DNA from: Stagonosporopsis chrysanthemi
Lineage: Eukaryota; Ascomycota; Dothideomycetes; Pleosporales; Didymellaceae
Reading direction: 5' to 3'
Length of the DNA stretch: 64,000 bases
Assembly (NCBI GenBank): GCA_022560025.1
Contig: JAFISE010000104.1
Coordinates: 53,890-117,889 of the forward strand
Below, in pieces: positions 1 through 10,838 of the stretch; the first letter of the stretch is position 1; each line of letters opens with the position of its first letter. A program made the position numbers and the translations under genes. The notes below the pieces were generated by a model that saw only the letters and a program-made list of their open reading frames with translations, did no database searches and was not told where the DNA came from.

Positions 1-2
1 TC

Positions 3-715
3 TTGCAGCGTCAAATCGCGAAATTGAAGGGGAAGATAGGTTTTCTGACTGCGAGTAGATTCTTGGCGATTGTTCTGCCTGCCCTTACGCTCTCGACGCA
101 TTTGCTGCTCTCGCTGTCTTTTGCACTACCAGGGGATGACCGATGGGCCTTTTGGTCGCTGATGTATAATGGACTGGCTGCAGTCGTGAGCGTGCTGGGA
201 CTAGTAGGCGCAGTGAGGGTAAGCAATCTCGTACAGCGCTGACACGCGCTTCACAAAATGCTTGGGCAGGACCGGCTGTCTTGAATTTGTCTACTGACAC
301 GCATCTATAGTTAATGCCCAAGCTCGTGTCAGCTTACACTCTAGTCCACGCCACTACATTGTCCTTCATCACGCTCGCCCTCCTGAACACTCTCCTCCCG
401 TTCGATCTCCGTTACATAAATCCGGTGATCCCGAGCTGGCGGATAGACGAGAGAGCGATATGCCGAGACATTGATGCCGGGTTCGGCTGGGATGAAGACT
501 GGTTCTTAGAGTGCTCGCGGAGCTTTGGACTGGTACAAGTCGGCGTTGCTTGCGGTGGTCTGGTGCTCATGATCGCGCAGTGGTGGGCACTGGTCACCGT
601 AAGAAGCTGGAGCACAGAGTTAAAGGACCTGCGATCGAGTAGAGGAGATATTGAAAAAGGAAGCTACACAGCGGAAGACACCGGCTTTGCGGTCGGAGAG
701 AAGCAAAAATACTAG
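3..715 (+). CDS. Fungal four-helix membrane protein, 5' truncated by window edge
   Basis: I do not recognise a named family. Two exons are visible: up to 218 and 311-715, split by a phase-0 intron at 219-310 that runs from GTAAGC to CTATAG. The window opens with TTGCAG, which looks like a splice acceptor, so this exon may start at base 9 and the true start codon lies upstream. The visible protein is about 205 residues with four hydrophobic segments: roughly residues 14-38, 45-70, 75-100 and a last one near 150-170. The C-terminal tail is charged and ends EKQKY. A Cys pair in the loop before the last helix (AICRD and LECSR) could form a disulfide. The four-helix layout is like MARVEL or tetraspan-type fungal membrane proteins, but that is only a topology match. 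It ends at TAG 713-715, 263 bases before the convergent F-box gene. Confidence 0.65.
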
Positions 716-978
716 GAGAAAGACGACCTGTAACGTAACGGCCACATGACTCTATTACCACGGCTCTCACTATGTGGAATGACAGTTTCTGAAGTAATGG
801 AATACCGATCTATGATATCTCTTGAGTCTTAGGCAGAAAGGTACCGGGAACGGTACTTGTAGGGCGGCTCATAACCGTACAGGTCTTGGCCCCGTCAAGA
901 CCGCATGTTGCCTCTTGAGAGGAGTGCCGCACTCGCATATGGATAACTGGTTTTAGCTCGGTGGCTGCTAAGCTCCCG

Positions 979-1683
979 TTAGTGTCTGGCGCGGTCCCGG
1001 GTTCTTAATAACCTTGAGTACATACCTGGCTCCGAGCACGTCTCTCGAACGAACAACTTATCCCCTACAGGTGCATGCGGTCCTACCACACTGCTGGCAG
1101 CAGTTCTTCTGTAGAAGACAAACGTCCTACACTCAACGTTATTGTTCAGGTACCGAGTGTATGCTGTCACGGCTCTGACTGAGCAGCTGTCACACTTGCA
1201 ATCACACTTCGACCACGACTGAACAGCGCCACAGTGCATACACATCTCTTCCATGCTGTCGATCCATTCATTTCTTCCCCCCGGTTCGGTGTGGACAATC
1301 CGTGTCAGACGGCCAACGTGCCAAGCACAGAGCCTTTGCGGCAGCTCGACGACCTGGGCCTGCTCAACGCCAGTGGACAACGACAACGGTGCGCATGCTG
1401 GGCTGCTCGAAGACCTGAAGTTCTTCATAGGATACACTGCTTTACATAAAAGACATCGCTGATGAGTCGGATTTAGAGTCGGCTTTGCGAGGTAGCCGCG
1501 GACCGCGAGGCGAGCACAGCGCGACAGCGTTTGCTTTCGCAATAAAGTCGCCAGAGGCAGGGAGTAATTTAACACTCGATGTGTGAACTTGAGAGCCAGT
1601 ATGCCGTCCGCTGGTAGATAGTTGGCAATCTCTAGAATCAACTCTGGAGGAAGGTTTAGTAGCGAGAGGGTCGTCAAGGTCAT
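979..1683 (-). CDS. F-box domain protein with cysteine-rich C-terminal half
   Basis: This is a single-exon gene of 234 residues. The N terminus (about residues 8-45) reads as an F-box: LNLPPELILEIANYLP, then a stretch with LALKFTHRVLN. F-box proteins bind Skp1 and present substrates to SCF ubiquitin ligases. The rest is typical of the many small lineage-specific fungal F-box proteins. It carries several Cys pairs, namely CLLC near residue 78, CMHC near 148 and a CDCKCDSC cluster near 160, which could bind zinc. No leucine-rich, WD or Kelch repeats are visible, so the substrate cannot be guessed. It is convergent with the membrane protein on the left, and its 2.6 kb upstream region is empty. 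Confidence 0.8.
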   Translation of the reverse strand: MTLTTLSLLNLPPELILEIANYLPADGILALKFTHRVLNYSLPLATLLRKQTLSRCARLAVRGYLAKPTLNPTHQRCLLCKAVYPMKNFRSSSSPACAPLSLSTGVEQAQVVELPQRLCAWHVGRLTRIVHTEPGGRNEWIDSMEEMCMHCGAVQSWSKCDCKCDSCSVRAVTAYTRYLNNNVECRTFVFYRRTAASSVVGPHAPVGDKLFVRETCSEPGMYSRLLRTRDRARH

Positions 1684-4283
1684 GTTGAGTACAGCTCTCG
1701 ACCTGCTCTTCTTGAGGATTATCGGCAGTGAGCAAAAGATGGTGATTTTTTCATCACTGGGAAACGGACCGTGTTAAGGGCAAATAAACTTTCGACCTTG
1801 TGCAGGTTTACCTTCTACGTCAGATGGCCAGGGCTCTGTTTGTGCGGCGCAGACCCAGGGAGTGGGGACAAAACTTCCATTGTGACAGCCATCACCTAAT
1901 CCCGGTCTTAGGCCCTTGGATGTTGAAGTGTTGGTCAGACGTGTCTGATGTCAGGATCATCCGTCAGTGATGGCGTTTGACATCAGTTCAATGAGAATAG
2001 AAATTGTTTGTTTGTTGGAGAAAGGAAGGGTTTCAAGCGCATTCACAGGCAAATGGCGTCTGTCTCAACGTGTTGGTGGTTGGTGGTTGGTGGTCTTCAA
2101 ACCTGGTACGTGAACAATGAACTTGATTGCTGTTGGTGTCGATGTCATCCGTGGAAAGCGCGTGACGAGAGGCCTATCCCGCGCTGTCAAGGGTTGACAA
2201 TCTGGTCACACAATAAGACACGACGGAATGCAATTCGATGGTGAGCGAGAGGGGACAGGCGAACTTGGACCCGATCGAGAGAAGCAGTTGTGAAGTTTGA
2301 CTACTTCGGGATGTGCGTCTGGAAAGTCGTGACAACACATGGGCTGTGCAGCAGCCTTTACTGGAGAATGGGCAGTCGCGGCAGGTGCAGCCGGGCCGCT
2401 ACAAAACTTACTTGTGCTGGCACGGGCACGTTGCATCGACGTCGTCAACCGCTATGCTGGTCAGATGAGGCTCGCCAACAGGCCGTATCATAAACGATAA
2501 GTAGAACATAGCGCTGCTGGGTTGCTCAGACGATGGGCTTGTTTGTTGTGCTGTACATAGTCCCAAGAACCGACATCAGAAAGATCGGCAACACATTTCG
2601 ACATGGACAGCAGCACACGGGTCGTGCAACTGTGAGCTGCGAGCCCGGCCTGCTACCGTGTGCACGTTGCTGCAGACTGCGCATTTGGAGCGCAGAAGCG
2701 CTGCAACCGCAGACGCCGCAGAGCAGATGGTGGGCGCGTGCATGCTCTCAGGCCCGCTCCGTCTTCATTCGGAAACAAGCCCGTTCCGGCAGCTACGACG
2801 GTTCGATGGAAGAGGACCGAGATGTCCCGTTCCCGTATGTAGGATGGCAGAGTGTCTTCGGAAGAAGACATACGCGCTGCCGACCAGATTGCTCCTCAGT
2901 CAGTCTCTTGCTTCGGATGTAGTAATGCACATCAACAGCAGCCACATGCCGCTGTCTCCTCCGACAGGTGGTGTTGATTGGATAACGCCAACGACGCGGT
3001 AGCAGCCCCGCACTGTAGTGGATTTGCCTTGAAGTAGTCTACGATGAAGGAGGGCAGAGCTGATCACGCTGCCAACTGACGATTGCATCCTCCTGCCGGA
3101 GACGGACGGCGCAGACGTCGTGGCCTATGCGGGCATGGTTAGGCCCAGGGTGGGTGGGGGGGGAGGGGGGGTGTAGGATGGCATGGCATGCATCTCTTCT
3201 GAACTCTGCTGCAGCCATGCGTCTGGCAGAGCTGATCGTCAGGCTGCGAACGCGGCGGTTCGCAGGCGCTGGATGCAGACGGCCAGCTGGCTGCGCGTGG
3301 CCAGCTGCGGTTGCTGGGTATATCAGAGCACAGAGAGGGATCTCAGCCAAGGGTCCACGTGCGGCTGACAGGGAGACAAGTGCGGCATGGCGGGAATTTA
3401 TGTGGCCCTGTAACGAAGGGCTGTTGGTGGTGCTCGACGACAGTCACATCGCTAGCGCAGGCTGCATTGGCCTGCGTCTCCCGCAAAATGGAGCATGGCC
3501 TGCAGCTGCCACAAACGTCATGCCCGCAAACTCTGACCCTGTGCACGTCGCCGTCGCCGGACGGCGGTTGCAGACTGGCGGTGCTGGAGGTGCAAGACAC
3601 GACGGCCATGGCGCTGTGAGACTGCTGTGGGTCGCCGTGCCCGCCGTGCCCGCCGTGCCAGCGTAAGAGCCGGCAGCGCAGTGGACGCCGGCCCATCAGT
3701 TGATTGCGTGCGCGAACTCGAGGCTAACTGCATCTTTCAATCTCCCTCCGCTCCTCACGACCCACGGGCCTGAGCGCTTGGCCAGGGTTAGCGTGTCGAC
3801 TAATATGTATGTGAGGAATATCCCCCTTCGAACCCGCTCCGCGAGTCTCCCCGTACCAACGCTTCCTTGACTCCCGCTCAGCTGTGCTGCCCCTCGGTCA
3901 CTTCGCCTGCATCTCTGTGGAGCGAAGCTGCAAACCGCCGTCGTTCCTTTTTGCTGCGTCTACGTCGAGTCTCGAGTCTGGAGTTGCATTTCTCGGTAAG
4001 CGGCAGCGCCCTATCTCAACCATCTCCGCAACTTTAGGAGCGCGCCAAAAATTCTGCGCCTCCGCGTCTCGATCTCATTTCCCGCCCCCATTCCGTGCAT
4101 ACTTTCGCCCGACCGACCGACTCCGCTCTTTTACCCTGCAATTGACTGTCTCTCTCTGACACGGTGTGCAGCAGGGCTTTGCTGCTCTCTCGGAACATCT
4201 CCATCCGTCTCAGACTGCCGCCCCCAAAGACCGCCGACCGACAACCACGCCCGCCGCCGTAACGAATTCACTTTCCGCCGGCC
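1684..4283. other. Intergenic region, no supported gene
   Basis: I find no gene here that I can support. Open frames exist (for example 3127-3666 on the plus strand), but several frames on both strands are open at once and composition is biased, so they look fortuitous. Small repeats are visible: TTGGTGG three times near 2072-2092, a G-rich run near 3148-3176, and a 9-base unit GTGCCCGCC about three times near 3636-3660. The last 500 bases are pyrimidine-rich and probably hold the promoter and leader of the gene at 4284. Confidence 0.6.
3996..4171 (+). other. Possible intron in the 5' untranslated leader of the 4284 gene
   Basis: A good donor (GTAAGC at 3996) and an acceptor (GTGCAG ending at 4171) lie upstream of the ATG at 4284. 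A CTGAC branch-like motif sits about 10 bases before the acceptor, after a CT-rich run. This suggests a spliced leader. It is inferred from splice signals alone. Confidence 0.3.
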
Positions 4284-5808
4284 ATGTCCTACTACAACGA
4301 CGCCTCCTGGCCTGCGCCTGCCCCCGGCCGCCAACCGTCATGGGAGCAGCCGCAGCCACCTTCCCGCTCAGGTACCGGGCACAGTGTATACAGCCGCGGC
4401 AGGACACCGAGTAACATGGATTCAGGCGCCAGCTCGACCGTGAACCGGGACGAGGCCAACGCGTTTGTCGCGCAGTTTGACGGTACGTCGTAGCGAGAGG
4501 TGGGCGTTGGACGTGTCAGTACTGTGTTGGGCAGCTACCACCGGTGGCAGCACATGGCAGGGGCACGCTTCTCGACATGGGTCAAGGAATTGACTAACAC
4601 ACCCTCTGCAGAAGTCGAGCGCGCCGCTGAGAACCTCGCCAAGGGTGGAAAGCCATTTGGCGGTTTCCCTCCAGCGCCGACCCCATCGGGTGGCAGCCGC
4701 CGCGAGTCGATGCCCGTGATGGGTGGTCCACGTCCGTATCACGAGCAGCAGCCGCCACAGCCTCAGCAGCCACAGCAGCAAGGTACGCCAGCACAGCAAC
4801 ATTAAACCGAGAACCTCGACTGACCGACGCAGACGCTCGCTACGGTGGCCAGCAGCGCCACCACTCGGTCAGTGAGTACGACGGCATGCGCTCCCACTCG
4901 GCCTCGAACGCGCAGGGCTTCTACCAGAACCAGCGCTTTGTGCCCCGACCGAACGACGCGGACCAGATGGCACAGGCGAAGCGACGGATGGCTGCTCAGC
5001 GCGAGCGTGAGCTGCGCAACTACCACCAGGAGCAGCAATATCACAGAAGTAAGGACTCAGAGTCAGGGCAACAATAGAGGCAGGACAGTGGTTGACTAGG
5101 ATAATAGACGTTTCGGGATCTGGATCCAAATCGGACCGCTCCATGAGCCCCAATACCATGAATGAAGACGACCGCCGCGAACTCATCGCTCGCCAGCATC
5201 GTGCCCTGTACGGCGAGAACTCAGCCCTCTACAGTAACAACCCCACCTCCAGCCAGGACGTCCGAGTCCAGTCCGCCGGCGCTAACCGCGGAGCCTCGCC
5301 TCTGGCCTTCGACCCCTTTGGCACGCAGGCACAGACCATGACCGGCGAGTCCACTGTTCAAATGCCCCCACGAGCTGACAAGGACGCGGCAAGTGGAGCA
5401 CAGGAGACCCGGTCCAACAGCAACTCGTCGCCTTCTCACCAGAACCCGGCCTTTGGTCTCTTTGAGGCGCAACAGGCTAGCCGCACCTCCAACTCGTCCC
5501 CTGGCGCCTCTCCTCCCGTTGCTGGGCCTAACAAGGCCAACGGATCTGGTGTCGCACCAATTGGCACGCGCCCTACTTCTAGCCAGCATCAGCCGGCTGG
5601 TGCCTCCCTCGGCAAGCGGGCCACTACACCTCTCCCTTCGCCGCTCAGCTACAATGCTTACAATGTCAGCGAACAGAAAAATGTCGCTACTACATCTTCT
5701 TCTTTGAACCCTTCGTCGACGATCACCGACAAGGGTGCTGCTATCTGGAACAACGGCCCCTGGGGCAACACATCCAATCAGGGTGTTCAGGCCTCGGTCT
5801 GGGGCTGA
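4284..5808 (+). CDS. Conserved-looking Gln/Pro/Ser-rich fungal protein, function unknown
   Basis: I do not recognise the function. Four exons give 428 residues: 4284-4482, 4612-4782, 4833-5048 and 5108-5808. All joins fall one base into a codon, and each keeps the reading frame. The start MSYYNDASW follows a long CT-rich leader. The protein is mostly low complexity: a Pro/Gln/Ser N terminus and a QPPQPQQPQQ stretch near residues 110-123. A charged segment with AKRRMAAQRERELRNYHQEQQ near residues 170-195 is likely helical. It is followed by DDRRELIARQHRALYGENSALY, and then by a long Ser/Asn/Thr/Pro tail ending in ASVWG. The short charged block is the part most likely to be conserved. The composition would suit an RNA-binding or scaffold protein, but that is only a guess. 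Confidence 0.75.
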
Positions 5809-6587
5809 ACGGAGTTTTGATTAGGGAGTCTTGATGCACATCCGGAGTTTCTGCATTTAAGGTGTCCTAGGCATTCGTGTCGGCTTTCCAATGAATATCC
5901 ACAGGTGGAAAACAGGTTATGGGTGGTCGGCGAACAATTACCCTGGGTTCCAGTTATGCTTCTACGGCGCGTTTGTCTGCATCTGGGTCTGGCTGGAGAT
6001 GATATACCATTCACGTGTGGGTTACATGGGGTGTTCATTTGTGAGGTCAAGGTTGACCTCGGTTCTTTCGCTTTATGGGTCGCTTTATGGGTCGGTTGGT
6101 GGGGAGTTTTTGCGGTTTTTTGTCCTTTATGCTTCAAGTACTAGTCTCACGACATGATTGGGCTCGGCTGGGGATGTCTGCGACATGGGTTGGCGAATTT
6201 GCTCCAACTCTTGTAATCTTGAGACGCTACGGTTGGCACATCTGGGAACAATGCGAAAAAGTGGTATTCGGGCTACTTTGCTTAGGAATGAGTGAGGCCG
6301 ATGGTAGAGTGAGCTGTGGACTCTGAGCTTCAGCCAATCACGCCTTGACCATCTGTTGCAGTCCGGGGTAACGCAGGGCCGATGAAAGGGACGTGGTGAA
6401 ATGCTGCGTCTGTGCATTTGCGGTCGCGCTAAGCTAACCCTGACCCCGGCTCGCAGCTTCCAGAAGCGTGGCCTCTCGTTAGCAAGAGCCCCCGACGAGC
6501 AACCATCACTACAACCCTCACACGTCCACCACCTCCAACGTCGCTCCTTCGGTCTTCTCCTCCCGGTTTCTACAGCACTCAAACAAC
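5809..6587. other. Intergenic region between the 4284 gene and Sec61 beta
   Basis: This stretch holds the presumed 3' untranslated region of the gene on the left and the promoter of the Sec61 beta gene. A short direct repeat (TTTATGGGTCG twice) lies near 6071-6094. I see no gene. Confidence 0.5.
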
Positions 6588-7385
6588 ATGGTGAGCTCAT
6601 AATCTTTCTTTGGTCAATTGGACACTGCGTGATGCGCACAAAGGACAGATGGCTGCTGGTCGTGCAAACGCAACCGCAATTATTGACAGCGACGCAATGC
6701 CTCATGGCGACAACAGCGGTCGTGCGTCCTCCTATCGTGCTGGGCGCTGTTCTATTGCTTCTCGTTCAGGCCACTCAGTGCGATGTCTAGGTGTTCATGA
6801 GTCGCATGCTACAAGCAACAACTTCAGTGCACAGCAACTAACACCTTTCCCACAGTCTGCACCCCGCCCCACCTCCCCCGTCAACAATGGCGCGTCCGGC
6901 TCGACAACAGCGCGCCCTGCGTCTCCCAAGCCTCCAGGTGGCCCTGCCACCGTCATGCGCAGGAAGGCCGCTGCCGACCGCGCTGAGAAGGTCTCCAACC
7001 AGCGACCAAGCAGCACAAGGGCCGCCGGTGCCGGTGGTAGCTCAAGCACTATGCTGAGTGAGTTTTCTATCCTAGCCTTGATGGCTTTCCACCAAGAGAG
7101 TTGGTGCAGCGTACACCGCAGCAGCAAGTTGCTTGGAAGAACCAAGGGCAAAACAGCTTCCACAGTGAGCTGCGCAGTCGAGCAATGCTGACATGTACTG
7201 ATAGGGCTGTACACTGACGAGTCCCCCGGTCTCAAGGTTGATCCGGTCGTTGTCATGACTCTGTCTGTTGTCTTCATCTTCAGCGTTGTTGCTCTGCACG
7301 GTATGTTAAATGCACGCCTCCATTCTCCTCATAGCTAATCAGCCCTCCAGTCATGGCCAAGGTGGCTCGCCGTTTCACTGCATAA
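6588..7385 (+). CDS. SBH1: Sec61 beta subunit of the ER translocon
   Basis: The product is the small tail-anchored beta subunit of the Sec61 protein-conducting channel in the ER membrane. Four exons give 111 residues: 6588-6590, 6856-7057, 7205-7300 and 7351-7385. The first exon is the start codon alone, followed directly by GTGAGC, and exon 2 opens with SAPRPTSP. The cytosolic part is Pro/Ser/Gly-rich and contains ATVMRRKAA. The family signature LRLYTDESPGLKVDPVVV comes just before a single membrane helix (about residues 82-104). The gene ends with a short lumenal tail, VARRFTA. Length and order of parts fit fungal Sbh1. A frame running from 6610 through intron 1 lacks these family features and is not coding. 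Confidence 0.93.
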
Positions 7386-8729
7386 TTTACCCGCCGTCGT
7401 ATCCTTCTCTATACCACCAATAAATTTCGCTCGCTGAGCGCTGAGCACTGACCGTGCCACGACACCTATACCTCGCGTCTTTTTTTTCTTCCGTTCAACG
7501 GCTCATTGCTTGGGAAGACTGGAAAAGCATATGATTCGATATCTGATACCTGATGTGTGCATGGGGCCATTTGGGTTACGCTTGTCTTGGGAATCCACAT
7601 GCTGTATAATAGGTCTACAAATGAACCGGATTCTGATCGAAAAGCCACATCATGACCTCGCTGTGATCCAGATGACGAACAACCTTCAAAGCGCGGATTA
7701 CTTCAACACAGTGACACATGATGTCCAGTGTATTGCTTACTCTAGACGGAAGCACTCCAACCCTCCTTGTATATGCTTCACTTCAGTGGGGTACCACGCT
7801 GACCTAGCTGACTTGCTGCCTCAATTCCACCTTGGTAGGCAAAGCTGAGTCTTGCCAGGCTTGAATGCTTCTAAGGCAAGGAAGACTACTACATAATATA
7901 TCATATGCCATCAAACAAGGAAGGGACTGGTCTTAAAGCAAGTTCGTGCTCAAGATTCTGTGTCGACACATTGTAGTGCTCGTGATACTCTCAGCCTTCC
8001 CGCAAACTTAACGCCACAAGCAGCAACCCCACCGTTCCTGGGTGTCACTACCGCCTAGATGATTACAAGGGGGGACCATGAACGAACAAGAATACGAGTG
8101 TCGGTGTCGGTGTCGATTACATGGTTACCAATAGAATCTGTTAGAAGTAGGTACTGACCACTGAAAAATCTCCAGAAATCTCGGTGTGGCAACCGATATT
8201 CTCATTCATTCATACTGTAGGTCCGCCTTGTAGACGGTCCAGGCTGGACTTGTCCGTTATAAAACCGTTACAGTGGAAGGACCGACTCAACGTCTACATA
8301 GCTCTCGAGTCGTGGCGTTTGAAATGATTGCGTCATGCTTACCTTCGGTCCGCAATGTCGCTGAGCAGAGCCCACAAACACTTCATCATACCGCACCAAT
8401 CGCTCTTGAAGACGCTGCTATATGAACTAACACCTTGCTTCGGAAAAGTAGCGGATTATAATGCTTAGCAATTGAGTCTACACACTGCAAGGGCACCCTG
8501 AAAAGTTCTTGCCGGTCGACGCATCTAGAAGCCGATGTTCACCGCATCTCGAGCGCTGGAGCCGCTAGAACCTCACCTGGTAATCGCAAGCAGTCTTCGT
8601 TGCGGGTTTGTGTAATAATTTGTAAGATCTGCACTTTGTCATAGATATACTCTGCTGCTGTCCCGCGCTCCAGTCCGTTATTCACTCTCCCCACTCCACG
8701 GTCAACTTCAACCTCCAAACTCACAAACA
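7386..8729. other. Intergenic region upstream of the MDR reductase
   Basis: I see no gene. There is a small tandem GTGTCG repeat near 8098-8115 and a TATA-like TTATAAAA near 8256, about 470 bases before the next start codon. That is too far for me to call it the core promoter. Confidence 0.5.
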
Positions 8730-9782
8730 ATGCCTGGCCAACAAGCTCAGCAATGGGTTCTGTCGAACCCTCCCACCGCCGACCCGGTCCTTGAGGGTGA
8801 CAACGCTACCTTCAAGCTCGAGAACACCACACTCCCCGAGCTCGGTGCCGATCAGATTCTCGTCAAGACGCTTTACTTATCTAACGACCCTGCACAGCGC
8901 GGATGGATCCAGAAAGGCATGGATCCGGAGCGTCTCTACGTTCCTCCCGTCAAGGAGGGCGAGGTCATGCGCTCGTTCGGTATCGGAGAGGTCATCGAGT
9001 CGACCTCCGACAGCTTGAAGAAGGGCACACTTGTTAGCGGTACGCTGGGATGGACAAATTATGGCGTCATCAACGCGAGCGAGGTTCGCGCCGTCGCTGC
9101 TGATGAGAAGGCTGGCATTCGCGTCACCAGCTACCTTGGCTCCCTCGGTGGCACAGGCCTCACAGCATATTATGGAATCGTGGACGTAGTGCGCACAACC
9201 AAGGACGACGTTGTTGTCGTATCAGGCGCTGCTGGTGCTACTGGTAGCATGGTCGTCCAGATTGCCAAGAACCTGATCGGCTGCAAGAAGGTCATTGGTA
9301 TCGCCGGTGGCGAGAAGAAGTGCAAGTGGGTTGAGAGCCTCGGAGCCGATGTGTGCGTAGACTACAAGTCGGCTACCTTCCAGGAGGACCTGAAGAAGGC
9401 CACTGAGGGCTTTGTCGACGTCTACTTCGACAACGTCGGTGGTGAGATGCTCGACCTCATGCTCTCGCGTATCAAGAAGTTCGGTCGTGTCGCTGCCTGC
9501 GGTGCTATCGCCACATACAACGACCCTACCGTTGGCATCAAGAACTGGTTCGAGATTATCGCCAACAGACTGGAGATCAGGGGTTTTATCGTCATTGATG
9601 GATTGAACAAGGCTGGAGAAATGCTCGCAGCGATCAGTCAGGGCGTTAAGGATGGCAAGATCAAGATCGATCCCGAGAGCGAGACTGTCGTGCCTACAAA
9701 GTTTGAGGATGTGCCCAAGACCTGGACAACACTTTTCTCAGGAGGAAACCAGGGCAAGCTTATCACAGAAATCAAGTGGTAG
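8730..9782 (+). CDS. NADPH-dependent MDR oxidoreductase, prostaglandin/leukotriene-reductase (LTD) type
   Basis: This is a single exon of 350 residues, usual for this zinc-free branch of the medium-chain dehydrogenase/reductase superfamily (bacterial YncB/CurA and mammalian PTGR relatives). Members reduce the C=C bond of alpha,beta-unsaturated ketones or aldehydes with NADPH. The N-terminal substrate domain has LYLSNDPAQRGW (about residues 49-60), a motif of the family. The Rossmann fold shows VVVSGAAGATGSMVVQIAK near residues 167-185, with GGEKKCKWVESLGAD following for the NADP phosphate. FDNVGGEMLDLML and the AACGAIATYN loop come after that. No zinc-binding Cys/His set is visible. The ATG is preceded by CAAACA and starts MPGQQAQQW. 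The natural substrate cannot be read from sequence; detoxification of reactive carbonyls is the usual role. Confidence 0.92.
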   Translation: MPGQQAQQWVLSNPPTADPVLEGDNATFKLENTTLPELGADQILVKTLYLSNDPAQRGWIQKGMDPERLYVPPVKEGEVMRSFGIGEVIESTSDSLKKGTLVSGTLGWTNYGVINASEVRAVAADEKAGIRVTSYLGSLGGTGLTAYYGIVDVVRTTKDDVVVVSGAAGATGSMVVQIAKNLIGCKKVIGIAGGEKKCKWVESLGADVCVDYKSATFQEDLKKATEGFVDVYFDNVGGEMLDLMLSRIKKFGRVAACGAIATYNDPTVGIKNWFEIIANRLEIRGFIVIDGLNKAGEMLAAISQGVKDGKIKIDPESETVVPTKFEDVPKTWTTLFSGGNQGKLITEIKW

Positions 9783-9857
9783 GCTGCTAAGTATTACGAC
9801 AAGCAACAGCAATTTAATGTAAGACTATGTTTGACGTCGACCGCTGCAACCAGAATT

Positions 9858-10838
9858 TCAAAGTCCATTCACTCCATTGGCACTATTTCCTTTTGCATCA
9901 CTCTTCACAGGCACTGGCTGAGCCAACGACCTCCTCAGATCCTGCGCCCAGCTCAGCGCCCCCTGCGCAAAGATCTCCCCACCAGCCTCAAGTTCATTCC
10001 CACCGTCTAGTAACAGCGTCCTCACGACAACCTTCTCGGGCATCGCATCCTGATGATGATAAACATGGCTGGTACACCTTGGGCAGAAAAAACAATGCAC
10101 GTCCTTCCCACTTGCCCCCGTGTACTTATACTCTCCCACCTGACCTCTTAGAATCGTCAACGCCTCCCGCGAAACAATGTAGTTGCAGCTATAAGGCCCA
10201 CCACCCAACTTCTTACACGTATCGCAATGGCACACAATATGCCTCAGCTGCTCTTCCGGCGCAATGCGCACCTCCCACCCCACATCGCCGCAGTGACACA
10301 CGCCCTTCCAGACGCCGCCCTCGCCGACGGGCCTGCGCGGCTTAGGCCCAAACAAGACCCCGTCCTTGATGTCCACCACGACGCTATCCTCAATCAGCGG
10401 TTTCGCGCTGCGCGAGAACTCAGCGTGCACAGCGTCGTGCAGCAGGTAGTAGTCCAGGTCCTCCTGGCTCGCGAATTCGAGAATGAAGCCGTGCGTCATG
10501 CCTTTGCTGAAGGGCTCCCATGAGTTGTTCTGCCCCATGCGCATGGAGAGCATGTATGGTTTCCCTGTGGAGGGGTGCAGGCACCGGGTGCGCAGGGCCT
10601 GGAAGGCGGTGAAGTGGGCCTGGAAGTCGGTCCAGGATATGGAGGGGCGGTACTTGAAGAGCACGATATGTGTTATTGGGGTTGAGGAAGCCATTGCGAA
10701 GGGTGGTCGGGCGGTGGCTTTGACAGTATGCTGAGTGGTGCTGCTCCGGATGGATTTATTGTTTTGGAGAACAGCTTCACCCTCCAGAATCTGGTCGATT
10801 GACGGTAACTGGTAATGTTGAGGGGTTTGCTGTTGCAT
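9858..10838 (-). CDS. Two-domain protein: Dabb (A/B barrel) fused to GFA zinc domain
   Basis: This is a single exon. The longest frame starts at 10838 (326 residues). The ATG at 10694 gives 278 residues beginning MASSTPITHIVLFKY and is the more likely start, because the Dabb fold begins there and the extra 48 residues look like leader. The first domain is a stress-responsive A/B barrel (Dabb): THIVLFKYRPS, then a helix, then GFILEFASQEDLDYYLLHDAVHAEF. The second domain is of the GFA/CENP-V family, with zinc-ligand Cys sets CHC, CHCDTC and CPRC plus GGPYSCNY. GFA proteins include S-hydroxymethylglutathione synthase-like enzymes, but most fungal members have no known substrate. The two domains are in one uninterrupted frame, so the fusion is directly visible. 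It is tail-to-tail with the MDR gene, with 75 bases between stops. Confidence 0.85.
   Translation of the reverse strand: MQQQTPQHYQLPSIDQILEGEAVLQNNKSIRSSTTQHTVKATARPPFAMASSTPITHIVLFKYRPSISWTDFQAHFTAFQALRTRCLHPSTGKPYMLSMRMGQNNSWEPFSKGMTHGFILEFASQEDLDYYLLHDAVHAEFSRSAKPLIEDSVVVDIKDGVLFGPKPRRPVGEGGVWKGVCHCGDVGWEVRIAPEEQLRHIVCHCDTCKKLGGGPYSCNYIVSREALTILRGQVGEYKYTGASGKDVHCFFCPRCTSHVYHHQDAMPEKVVVRTLLLDGGNELEAGGEIFAQGALSWAQDLRRSLAQPVPVKSDAKGNSANGVNGL

Noticed and set aside
3127..3666. A 179-codon open frame on the plus strand in the 1.7-4.3 kb gap
   Set aside because: Several other frames on both strands are open over the same bases. The translation is rich in Ala, Arg, Gly and Trp without domain pattern, and repeats contribute to it. 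It looks like a GC-rich chance frame.
6610..7191. A 193-codon frame that contains part of Sec61 beta
   Set aside because: Its first half reads through intron 1 and its end runs into intron 2. Only 6856-7057 is coding. The start-codon exon at 6588 explains the protein.
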